Part shown: one piece after another, positions 16,548 to 24,688 of the stretch
Layout: every line of letters starts with the position of its first letter
Numbering within the stretch: position 1 is the first letter of the stretch
Position numbers and translations under genes: made by a program
Notes under the pieces: model-generated
What the model was told of the DNA's origin: nothing
The model's input: only the letters and a program-made list of their open reading frames with translations
Databases searched by the model: none
Source of the DNA: Aquimarina intermedia
GTDB lineage: Bacteria; Bacteroidota; Bacteroidia; Flavobacteriales; Flavobacteriaceae
DNA: 64,000 nucleotides
Assembly: GCF_008124785.1 (NCBI RefSeq)
Contig: NZ_VNHU01000002.1
Location: 543,205-607,204 of the forward strand
Direction of reading: 5' to 3'

Positions 16548-17552
16548 TTAAATAAAACTTCTAAAAAGGGTATGCTTTAAAAGGAGCTCGAAAAACAATA
16601 AACCTATGGCAATTAACACTAGAATTCTAAATTTTTCCTGGTAGTTATAAAACTTAAACTCCTCAACATCTGTTTTCTCCAGTTTATTGATTTCTTCATA
16701 TATCGCTTCCAGTTTCTTATTATCAGTTGCCCGGAAGTATTTTCCCCCGGTCATTTTTGCAATTTCTTTGAGCAAAGGCTCATCTATTTCAACTTTTACC
16801 CGCTCATAGCGAAAGGCCCCATTAGGTAAAATAGCTACGGGTGCCAGCGCCATTCCGTTAGTACCTAATCCAATTGTGTATGTTTTTATTCCGTACTCCA
16901 TAGCCAGCTCTGAAGCAATTTTGGGATCAATAAAACCGGCGTTGTTGGATCCATCTGTCAATAAAATAATAACTTTACTTTTTGCCTTGCTATCTTTTAA
17001 TCGATTTACGGCAGTTGCTAACCCCATTCCGATTGCGGTACCATTTTCTAGAATAGTATTGTATTCGATTTGATTCATGGCACTCAAAACAATGGATTTA
17101 TCGCTGGTGAGGGGTGTTTTAGTAAAACTCTCTCCTGCGTACACCACCAGTCCGATTCTATCGCTGGGCCGTTCTTTAACAAATTCTGCTGCCACTTCTT
17201 TTAACGCCTCAAGACGATTGGGTTTTAAATCTTTGGCAAGCATACTGGCAGAGACGTCAATAGCCATGACGATATCAATACCTTTTGTTGTTTTTGTTCT
17301 ACTGGATACATCGACGGTTCGTGGTCTTGCCAATCCTAAGATAATCAGACTTAACGCCAACAATCGTAGTATAAACAGGATCGGTCTCAATCTTACCAGA
17401 AAACTTTTTTTGTACTTAAATCCGCTGACGCTGGATATTTTTAATGTAGCCTGTTGCTTGTTATTTTTCCATATATACCAACCTATCAACAACGGAAACA
17501 AGGCAAAAAGCCAAAAGAAGTACGGATCTTCAAAAATATACTTATCAAACAT
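16548..17552 (-). CDS. batA: BatA: von Willebrand factor A domain membrane protein
   Basis: A 334-residue protein with membrane helices near 10-28 and 57-76, a VWA domain with MIDAS DVSAS at 99-103 and the second-half motif ILLTDGSNNAGFIDP, and a C-terminal helix (about 309-327). It is a paralogue of BatB. Its start overlaps the stop of the upstream 554-residue gene by one base, so the pair is translationally coupled. VWA domains bind protein partners via the metal site, consistent with a Bat complex handled by MoxR. Confidence 0.93.
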   Translation of the reverse strand: MFDKYIFEDPYFFWLFALFPLLIGWYIWKNNKQQATLKISSVSGFKYKKSFLVRLRPILFILRLLALSLIILGLARPRTVDVSSRTKTTKGIDIVMAIDVSASMLAKDLKPNRLEALKEVAAEFVKERPSDRIGLVVYAGESFTKTPLTSDKSIVLSAMNQIEYNTILENGTAIGMGLATAVNRLKDSKAKSKVIILLTDGSNNAGFIDPKIASELAMEYGIKTYTIGLGTNGMALAPVAILPNGAFRYERVKVEIDEPLLKEIAKMTGGKYFRATDNKKLEAIYEEINKLEKTDVEEFKFYNYQEKFRILVLIAIGLLFFELLLKHTLFRSFI

Positions 17553-19156
17553 TATCTATCGGCATTTTTAAGTTCTACAGAAGTAATTATGCGCTGTGCA
17601 ACCTCATCAGCATATAGGTCGTCCTCATCAAACACAACAGTTATTTGTTGAAAACCTCCATTTTCAGCAAAATTCAGCATGATATACTCATTTTTTTGTT
17701 TTTCCTGCGTAGTTGGGTTTGTCACCTCAAGATTTCCAAAAACTTTTATGCCTTCTGTTCCCCCCAAGGTTCTATATTCCTCTGTTTTAACTGTTATATT
17801 TTTAGCGCCTTGCGACTCAAACTTTCCTACAATTCCTTCGACCGCTTTTTCGAGATCCACTTGATTTTTTGGATCAGGAGCCACAGTGCTCACAGCGATG
17901 TATATGTTTCCTGTCATTTCGCCATACACAAAAGTTTCATTTCCTTTTAAGATTTGCTTCTGCTCTTCGGTCAATTGATAGTTGTTACGCAAGAGTACTT
18001 CTGGTGTAGCAATCGCAACAGGTGGCGTACCGTAGGCACTTGATATCCATTCTTGTTTAGCAAGTGTTCTTGTAGGATGTCCAAAAATAGAATCGACAGT
18101 TTCCTGATATCCATTACGCCAAACAACCACTCCAAAAATAATTCCAACCACTGCTACAACAGCAATACTAGCTAGTACTATCTTTCTTTGTTGTTCTTTC
18201 TGCGCTTTTGTCTTTCTATACTCTTCATCGGCTAATAATTCTTCTTCGGTAGGTTCAGGAATCGCTTCTTTTGTCTTATTGATCACCTGCTCTATAGCCG
18301 TACGGTCAGCTCGTGCTGTCAACTTATCAGGTCGTGATTTTGCAAACTTAGCTAAATCGGCTGTCATCAGAACTCTTTTTAATTCTTGTAACGTCTCTGA
18401 TTCTAATAATAAAGTTCCCGATTCTATTTCTCGATTTAACCGTGCTATTAATTCGTCGGTAGTGCTTTCCATTGCGTGGTCATAGATCTCTTCATCGATA
18501 TATTTACGCGCGGTATCACTAAGTATTGAGTAATATTCTTTATGCGAATCCTTTTCTAATAAATCGGAAGTGTCAATCATACGCAAGGCTTCGATGGCAC
18601 GTTCATAGGGAGGAAGTTCTTTTGCTTTTTCAGCTTTTTTCTTCTTTCGGTAGCGCAGTAAAAAAATTAATAGGGCACCTACTAAAAGAATAATAACCGC
18701 ATACCATACATAATCACGCCATTTAAACGACGGTGGATCGACCTCAACCATCGGTTTGATCTCAAACATTTTCTGTTTGGTTGTATCTACAAGTACTTCC
18801 CGCACCTCCACCTGAATAGAGTCTGTCGTAAAAGCCTGCTCGCCAATAAGCACTCGCTGACCGGGAATTGTATACGCGCCGGTATCAAACTGGGTCAGAC
18901 CATATTTTTTGATAATGTTGTATCTGTTATTTTTGATTGTCGTATCTGCCGGAAAAGATTCAATGACCTCCATAGGTAAAAATGTTTTTCCTTCCGGAAA
19001 TACTACCGTTTGCGTAGAATCAGCCTGTACTTCTAACGTATATTGAATTTCTTCACCTATTTTAATGGAAATACTATCAACTTGTGCTTTCACCTGTGCC
19101 AGTGCACTCGTGCCTGTCAAAAGAAAAAAGGATACTAAAATCAATATCCTTTGCAT
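17552..19156 (-). CDS. Bat operon membrane protein with signal peptide and two membrane helices (uncharacterised)
   Basis: I start this at the ATG at 19154-19156, which opens with a signal peptide (MQRILILVSFFLLTGTSALA). A frame from 19216 adds 20 residues and cannot be ruled out. The order is: a BatD-like beta domain (about 20-140), helix 1 (about 150-169) with a basic stop KKKK, a cytoplasmic helical region, helix 2 (VLASIAVVAVVGIIFGVVVW) and a C-terminal periplasmic domain of about 160 residues. Genes in this place between DUF58 and batA are conserved in Bacteroidota but lack a name. It shares the final A of its stop with the batA start. Confidence 0.82.
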   Translation of the reverse strand: MQRILILVSFFLLTGTSALAQVKAQVDSISIKIGEEIQYTLEVQADSTQTVVFPEGKTFLPMEVIESFPADTTIKNNRYNIIKKYGLTQFDTGAYTIPGQRVLIGEQAFTTDSIQVEVREVLVDTTKQKMFEIKPMVEVDPPSFKWRDYVWYAVIILLVGALLIFLLRYRKKKKAEKAKELPPYERAIEALRMIDTSDLLEKDSHKEYYSILSDTARKYIDEEIYDHAMESTTDELIARLNREIESGTLLLESETLQELKRVLMTADLAKFAKSRPDKLTARADRTAIEQVINKTKEAIPEPTEEELLADEEYRKTKAQKEQQRKIVLASIAVVAVVGIIFGVVVWRNGYQETVDSIFGHPTRTLAKQEWISSAYGTPPVAIATPEVLLRNNYQLTEEQKQILKGNETFVYGEMTGNIYIAVSTVAPDPKNQVDLEKAVEGIVGKFESQGAKNITVKTEEYRTLGGTEGIKVFGNLEVTNPTTQEKQKNEYIMLNFAENGGFQQITVVFDEDDLYADEVAQRIITSVELKNADR

Positions 19157-19233
19157 TACGATTTGAGGAAATCGATTATATTTCATAAAATCATATAGTA
19201 TGCGGTTCTCTGTCATTCGTATATATTGTTTAG

Positions 19234-20100
19234 CTATCCTCTTCTTTTAAAATAACCGAGTAATTTTTTTACATAGCTTTCATCAACTCTGGTACTTATT
19301 ACACCTGCACCACTTCGTGTAAAACTTTCAGTAAAATAAGAAACCCGTTCGTTGTATTGCTTGGCATATTGCGCTCTTGTACTCTTAGAACCCGTATTTA
19401 CCAACATAAGTTCATTGGTTTCTTCATCTTCCATTTGAACCATTCCTAAGTTGGGTAATGTTTCTTCTTTTGGATCATACACCCTTATCCCTGTCACATC
19501 GTGTTTATTGCCGGCAATTTTTAGTGTATGTTGATAATCGTCAGCCATAAAATCTGAAAGCAGGAATACAATAGCTTTCTTTTTCATCACACTGGACAGA
19601 AATTTCAACGCCTCGGCAATATTTGTTTTTTGACTTTTTGGTTCAAACTCTATAAGTTCCCTAATAATTCGCAGTACGTGGAATCTTCCCTTCTTTGGCG
19701 GAATGTATAATTCTATTGTATCCGTAAAAAGTATCAGCCCAATTTTATCATTATTCTGAGTGGCAGAAAAGGCTAAGGTAGCTGCTATTTCTGTGATAAT
19801 TTCCTTTTTAAAATATTGAGAAGTTCCAAAATTTTGAGAACCCGACACATCCACCATTAGCATCATGGTCAGCTCACGTTCTTCTTCAAATACTTTTATA
19901 TACGGTTCGTTGTATCGAGCAGTAACATTCCAGTCAATACTACGCACATCATCACCAAATTGATATTGCCTCACTTCGCTAAACGTCATCCCTCTACCTT
20001 TGAAGGTTGAGTGGTACTCACCTCCAAAAATATGGTCACTTAGACGTCGTGTCTTAATTTCAATTTTTCTGACCTTTTTTAATAAAGCTTTGGTATCCAT
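19234..20100 (-). CDS. DUF58 domain protein of MoxR/Bat operon
   Basis: A 288-residue cytoplasmic protein with the DUF58 signature GDDVRSIDWNVTARYNEPYI (residues about 49-68) and a VWA-like fold with MMLMVDVSGSQNFG (MIDAS-type DVSGS). DUF58 proteins always accompany MoxR ATPases and probably present substrates or chaperone VWA proteins. Located 88 bases after moxR and just upstream of the unnamed Bat membrane protein. All catalytic-type residues appear intact. Confidence 0.92.
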   Translation of the reverse strand: MDTKALLKKVRKIEIKTRRLSDHIFGGEYHSTFKGRGMTFSEVRQYQFGDDVRSIDWNVTARYNEPYIKVFEEERELTMMLMVDVSGSQNFGTSQYFKKEIITEIAATLAFSATQNNDKIGLILFTDTIELYIPPKKGRFHVLRIIRELIEFEPKSQKTNIAEALKFLSSVMKKKAIVFLLSDFMADDYQHTLKIAGNKHDVTGIRVYDPKEETLPNLGMVQMEDEETNELMLVNTGSKSTRAQYAKQYNERVSYFTESFTRSGAGVISTRVDESYVKKLLGYFKRRG

Positions 20101-20188
20101 AGCTATTTGAGATTCTTAAAATGCACAGACACTATGCTGCACGATAAACAGTTTGTCTTTTGCTCCTTACAATAAACGTTCCTGCTGA

Positions 20189-21190
20189 TTAAGGCACCTC
20201 AATCTCGTTGACAATCTTATTGATTATATCTTCAGACGTTACATTTTCCGCTTCGGCTTCATAAGTAATACCAATTCTGTGGCGCAACACATCATGAACA
20301 ACAGCTCTTACATCTTCTGGAATCACGTAACCTCTTCTCTTGATAAAGGCATAGCACTTGGCAGCGGTGGCCATATTTATACTTCCTCGAGGCGAGGCCC
20401 CAAAGTTAATTAGTGGTTTTAGCTCTTCCAGATTATATTTTTCAGGAAAACGCGTGGCAAAAATTATATCGAGAATATATTTTTCGATTTTTTCATCCAT
20501 ATATACTTCCCGAACTACCTTTTGAGCATTAATAATTTGTTCTACCGAGACTACAGGGTTCACTTTTTCAAAACTTCCGGAAAGGTTGGCTCGTACTATT
20601 AACTGTTCCTCTTCCAACATCGGGTATTTAATGACTGTTTTCAACATAAAACGGTCAACCTGAGCTTCGGGTAATGGATAGGTTCCTTCTTGTTCCACCG
20701 GGTTTTGTGTAGCCATAACCAAAAATGGCTTATCCAATATAAAAGTTTCATCTCCGATAGTTACCTGTTTCTCCTGCATTGCCTCCAGTAAAGCACTCTG
20801 TACTTTTGCCGGAGCCCTGTTAATTTCATCTGCTAGAACAAAATTGGCGAAAATTGGACCTTTTTTGATTGAGAAATCATTCTCTTTCATGTTGTAAATC
20901 ATAGTTCCTACAACATCAGCCGGTAATAAATCCGGGGTAAACTGAATTCTACTAAAACTACCATGAACAGCTTTGGAAAGTGTATTAATCGCCAACGTTT
21001 TTGCTAATCCGGGAACTCCTTCCAGTAAAATATGGCCTTGACCTAATAATCCTATGAGTAATCGTTCCACCATATGTTTTTGGCCAACTATTACTTTATT
21101 CATCTCCATGGTGAGTAAATCGACAAACGCTGATTCCCTCTGTATTTTCTCATTTATTGAGGCAATATCGATAGCACTATTTTCTTCCAT
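20189..21190 (-). CDS. moxR: MoxR family AAA+ ATPase, first gene of the Bat operon
   Basis: A 333-residue ATPase with Walker A GVPGLAKT (58-65), Walker B LADEINRAP (D121, E122), sensor TQNPVEQEGTYPLPEAQ and the MoxR-typical end FGASPRGSINMATAAKCYAF. MoxR ATPases act as chaperones for VWA-domain complexes; the substrates here are probably BatA and BatB. It heads the gene order moxR-DUF58-X-batA-flavoprotein-batB-batC-batD-batE. A 283-base gap separates it from the divergent SDR gene and should hold its promoter. Confidence 0.95.
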   Translation of the reverse strand: MEENSAIDIASINEKIQRESAFVDLLTMEMNKVIVGQKHMVERLLIGLLGQGHILLEGVPGLAKTLAINTLSKAVHGSFSRIQFTPDLLPADVVGTMIYNMKENDFSIKKGPIFANFVLADEINRAPAKVQSALLEAMQEKQVTIGDETFILDKPFLVMATQNPVEQEGTYPLPEAQVDRFMLKTVIKYPMLEEEQLIVRANLSGSFEKVNPVVSVEQIINAQKVVREVYMDEKIEKYILDIIFATRFPEKYNLEELKPLINFGASPRGSINMATAAKCYAFIKRRGYVIPEDVRAVVHDVLRHRIGITYEAEAENVTSEDIINKIVNEIEVP

Positions 21191-21473
21191 TCATTAAATA
21201 TTTTAAAAGCGTGAATTTAACATTCAAGATTCAAGATTGCAAATTGTTTAATTAATTTTCGGTTCCTTGTTAATTATAGGTTAAATAACGGTATGTGATT
21301 TTTTTAAAAGCCCTTAATTTAAAGTATCTTTAATCCTAAATGAGCTGTAATCACCTACAGCAATCGCTTAAAAAAAGACGAGGTAATAATTGCAGTGTTG
21401 CAAACATAACCCAAATTCGTTTACTTAAGAGTTTTATGCAGGGAGCATTAAATTAATTTTAAACTATTAAATT
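21191..21473. promoter_or_regulatory. Divergent intergenic region between moxR and the SDR gene
   Basis: AT-rich and without coding potential. It holds a TTCAAGA direct repeat (near 21224-21240), a plus-strand -7-like TATCTTTA at 21325-21332 after TTTT and 20 bases, and a minus-strand -7-like box at 21401-21408 (CAAACATA on plus). These are candidates for the two divergent promoters. Confidence 0.35.
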
Positions 21474-22226
21474 GTGAAGACAGCATTAATTACAGGAGCT
21501 ACCAGTGGTATTGGAAAGGCGACAGCTCGTGAGTTGGCAAAACATAGAATTAACTTGATAGTATGTGGTCGTCGTACAGATCGGCTACAGCTATTAAAAA
21601 AAGAGTTAGAAGCTCAGGTGAGTGTCCATACGTTAAGTTTTGATGTGCGAAATAAGGAAGAAGTACTGGACGCCATTACCAAGTTACCTGAAACTTTTAC
21701 TACCATTGATATCTTAATAAACAATGCAGGTAACGCACATGGACTTGATCCTATTCAAGATGGTAATCTTGAAGATTGGGATGCAATGATTGATATCAAT
21801 GTAAAAGGTTTATTGTATGTTTCAAAAGCTATTATCCCCGGAATGATCGAAAAAGGTTCCGGTCATATTATCAATATCGGCTCCATTGCAGGAAAAGAGG
21901 TATATCCTAATGGGAATGTGTATACTGCAAGTAAACATGCAGTTGATGCTTTAAACAAAGCCATGCTATTGGATTTAAACGGAAAAGGAATTCGTGTAGG
22001 CGCGGTTCATCCGGGATTGGTTGAGACAGAATTTAGTGAAGTTCGTTTCAAAGGTGACGCTGATAAGGCAGCTTCGGTGTATACGGGGTTTTCTCCTTTA
22101 AAACCAGAAGATATTGCAGATATCATTGCTTTTGTAGTTACTCGCCCCTATCACGTGAATATTTCGGATCTTGTCGTATTACCCACGGCTCAGGCCAATA
22201 GTACCACCGTTTATAAAACACTCTAA
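21474..22226 (+). CDS. Short-chain dehydrogenase/reductase (YdfG-like)
   Basis: A 250-residue NAD(P)-dependent oxidoreductase with GTG start. The cofactor motif TGATSGIG is at residues 7-14, NNAG at 83-86, and the catalytic S137, Y150, K154 triad is complete. The sequence resembles YdfG-type enzymes acting on 3-hydroxy acids such as L-allo-threonine or on malonic semialdehyde. An Arg pair near residue 33 (CGRR) suggests NADP preference. It is followed after 70 bases by the AlbA_2 protein gene in the same direction. The true substrate is unknown. Confidence 0.9.
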   Translation: MKTALITGATSGIGKATARELAKHRINLIVCGRRTDRLQLLKKELEAQVSVHTLSFDVRNKEEVLDAITKLPETFTTIDILINNAGNAHGLDPIQDGNLEDWDAMIDINVKGLLYVSKAIIPGMIEKGSGHIINIGSIAGKEVYPNGNVYTASKHAVDALNKAMLLDLNGKGIRVGAVHPGLVETEFSEVRFKGDADKAASVYTGFSPLKPEDIADIIAFVVTRPYHVNISDLVVLPTAQANSTTVYKTL

Positions 22227-22296
22227 ACAAAACCTCATATAAATAACCACTTAAAAAATTGAAACCCAGATAATAGCAACCCCAAATTAATTTATT

Positions 22297-23433
22297 GTGA
22301 TTAACAAACGACTTTTAGTAAAGCATCTATTAGCTCATAATGATGAAAATAGTTTTTATGACAAAAAACGCTTGCTTAATATCGGAGAGCGTGAGGGGAA
22401 AGCAAAGTTTTTAAAACATATATGCGCACTGGCCAATTCTAATCCAGAGAATACCTCCTATATTGTTATTGGGGTTGAAGATGAGGACAATACCATCTCT
22501 GGTGTTGATTTTTTTGATGATAGTAAGATTCAAAATTTAGTTAATGCATATCTAGAAAATCCGCCATTGGTAGCATATGAGAATATTCCCTTTCCGCATT
22601 TACCGGAAGATAAAGTAGTGGGCTTGGTTTCAATAAGATCACAAAAAGGAAAACTTTGTGCCTTAAGAAAGAATATCTGGAAATATTATGGAGGTACCGT
22701 CTTTTTTAGAGAAGGCAGTATTAGTATGCCCAAGGTTTTTGACATTGAAATCAAAGATATGAATTCTCAAATTGTAGCTGCTATTGAGAATAACGCCCAA
22801 AATAATATTGAACTCACTCTGGATGGCGTTTTTGATTTTCTGAAATTTCGACGAGATTACAATCCGCAATACAAAGTGTTTAAAGAGTATTTTGTGGTCT
22901 GCTGGGCGGGAAAAGCACATGAAACTGAGAAAACCACCTATTATTCGCGAGTTGATATTGCGCTGATTAACGAACAGGTAAAGTTATTTTATTCTGAACT
23001 CGATGAGGTAAGCATAACAATTTCTGAAGATGAATTTAGAATTATTGAATATGTTCAATTAGGGTTGAATAAAAGCTTTAAATACTATCCTTTGGAAGAA
23101 GTCAGCATTATTTTTAGGGACAATGCACATTATGATATCGAAAGAAAACTCTTGTTTGAACCTCCCCAATTTGATAAAAAAATATTATATCATCTATATA
23201 ACAGTAATAATGTCTTGATTGATAAATTAAAATCAAACACCTCATTATCTCAGCATGAGCAATCGGATCTTCTGAATTTGCCTGCAACCTATCTAATATG
23301 TTATTTTAACGGCTTTGAAGAGGCTAAAGAAAAACTCGAAGAAGCTAAGCCCTACATAAAAAAACACAGTAAACAAGTGTACAGTTTATACAAAGAAAGC
23401 ATCCGCATCTTGCGTAAAGTACGATATAACTAA
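22297..23433 (+). CDS. AlbA_2/Schlafen-type putative nucleic-acid-binding protein
   Basis: A 378-residue protein with a GTG start. Residues about 15-130 form an AlbA_2 (Schlafen-like) domain, recognised by GEREGKAKFLKHICALANSN, then YIVIGVEDEDNTISGVDFF. This domain type has often been annotated as ATP-binding. The rest (130-378) is an alpha/beta region unique to the family, ending with a helical KKHSKQVYSLYKES segment. No helicase or HTH is visible. Six bases separate it from the phosphatase gene, implying an operon. Function is unknown; a role in RNA handling is inference from domain type. Confidence 0.75.
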   Translation: MINKRLLVKHLLAHNDENSFYDKKRLLNIGEREGKAKFLKHICALANSNPENTSYIVIGVEDEDNTISGVDFFDDSKIQNLVNAYLENPPLVAYENIPFPHLPEDKVVGLVSIRSQKGKLCALRKNIWKYYGGTVFFREGSISMPKVFDIEIKDMNSQIVAAIENNAQNNIELTLDGVFDFLKFRRDYNPQYKVFKEYFVVCWAGKAHETEKTTYYSRVDIALINEQVKLFYSELDEVSITISEDEFRIIEYVQLGLNKSFKYYPLEEVSIIFRDNAHYDIERKLLFEPPQFDKKILYHLYNSNNVLIDKLKSNTSLSQHEQSDLLNLPATYLICYFNGFEEAKEKLEEAKPYIKKHSKQVYSLYKESIRILRKVRYN

Positions 23434-23439
23434 AATAGT

Positions 23440-24165
23440 ATGAAAACAATTGTCATAGGTGATATTCATGGGGGTTTTAGAGCTATTACTCAATTATTTG
23501 AAAAACTGAATCCTACTTCGGAAGACCACTTTATATTTCTTGGAGATTACGTAGATGGATGGAGCGAAAGTGTTGAGGTAATCACCTATTTAATAGCGTT
23601 GCAAGAAGAATACACGTGTACTTTTCTGCGAGGAAATCACGATCAGCTTTGTTATCAATGGTTACTTTCAAAAGAAGTATTACCTGAATGGTCTGCAAAT
23701 GGTGGCGAATCAACAATAAAGTCTTATGCCTCATCCAACATCTCTCAGTTAGAAACACATGTAGCATTTTTCAAAAATCTAAAAAACTATTACATCGATG
23801 CCTCGAATCGCTTGTTCATTCATGCCGGGTTTACCAATCAACACGGTCCTGAGAGTGAGTATTTTGAAAAGATGTATTACTGGGATCGTACACTTTGGGA
23901 ATTAGCCATTGCACTTAACCCAAATTTATCAAAAGACAGCTTGTTATATCCCAAGCGTCTGCAACATTTTAATGAGATTTTTATCGGACATACCCCAGTA
24001 ACAAAAATTGATAAAACTACACCAATTCAGGCAGCTAATGTTTGGAATGTTGATACCGGAGCTGCTTTTAAAGGAAAGATAACAGCAATGGATATTGACA
24101 GTAAAGAATGGTGGCAATCGGATCCTGTCTATACCTTATATCCTGATGAACAGGGAAGAAATTAA
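23440..24165 (+). CDS. Calcineurin-like metallophosphoesterase (PPP/ApaH-type)
   Basis: A 241-residue two-metal phosphatase with the full PPP signature: GDIHG (7-11), GDYVDG (35-40), RGNHDQ (64-69), FIHAGF and GHTPV. Typical substrates are phosphoproteins or dinucleoside polyphosphates (ApaH, PrpA types). It is the second gene of the pair with the AlbA_2 protein, separated by 6 bases. No signal peptide, so it is cytoplasmic. Whether it acts on phosphoprotein, nucleotide or RNA ends cannot be decided from sequence. Confidence 0.9.
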   Translation: MKTIVIGDIHGGFRAITQLFEKLNPTSEDHFIFLGDYVDGWSESVEVITYLIALQEEYTCTFLRGNHDQLCYQWLLSKEVLPEWSANGGESTIKSYASSNISQLETHVAFFKNLKNYYIDASNRLFIHAGFTNQHGPESEYFEKMYYWDRTLWELAIALNPNLSKDSLLYPKRLQHFNEIFIGHTPVTKIDKTTPIQAANVWNVDTGAAFKGKITAMDIDSKEWWQSDPVYTLYPDEQGRN

Positions 24166-24186
24166 GACTTTTGATCAAATTCTTTA

Positions 24187-24636
24187 TTAAAACTGAACAG
24201 AAAGTATCTCGTAGTCAGTTGTCGTCATATCAGGACAAGGTTTCTCTCTAAGTTTTAAAATGAGGATATCAAAATTTTCTTGGGTTCTTTGCAATTGATA
24301 CTGTTCACTTACAACCTTTGATACTCCGAGGGTCAAAACTTGATCTTTGGAAATCATATTTATTAAAGACGATCCTGAACCTTCAATTTTCTCAATTTTT
24401 ACAACGAGCGTATGATCATAAGCCGTTCCACATAAGAGAACATCATTAGAATGAAAGCTAATTTCTTTTGCTTGCACCAAAACGGTATTTGGATCCATGG
24501 TTTGTGATTCCCCAGAATATTGTGGTTTTTTGGGTGTGGTATTCGTTTCCACGGGTTTTTTTATCTTTTGAGAGGGTTCCTGTGACTTACAAGCCCACAA
24601 AAACAGAAAGAAACAACAATAAACTAGGATTTTCAT
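24187..24636 (-). CDS. Small lipoprotein, hypothetical
   Basis: A 149-residue protein with a lipoprotein signal (MKILVYCCFFLFLWAC, lipidation at C16), then a K/T/P/Q-rich linker. The C-terminal 100 residues are predicted to be beta-strand rich. No family recognised. It is convergent with the phosphatase gene and begins just downstream of a terminator that ends the 1,227-residue gene. Confidence 0.72.
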   Translation of the reverse strand: MKILVYCCFFLFLWACKSQEPSQKIKKPVETNTTPKKPQYSGESQTMDPNTVLVQAKEISFHSNDVLLCGTAYDHTLVVKIEKIEGSGSSLINMISKDQVLTLGVSKVVSEQYQLQRTQENFDILILKLREKPCPDMTTTDYEILSVQF

Positions 24637-24645
24637 ATGTTTAAA

Positions 24646-24682
24646 ATAAAAAGAGGGTTACTATCCTAGCAACCCTCTAAAC
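24646..24682 (-). terminator. Terminator of the 1,227-residue secreted protein gene
   Basis: AGAGGGTT and AACCCTCT arms with an extended imperfect stem; on the minus strand the hairpin is followed by CTTTTTATTTT, a good intrinsic terminator. Confidence 0.82.
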
Positions 24683-24688
24683 TAAAAT

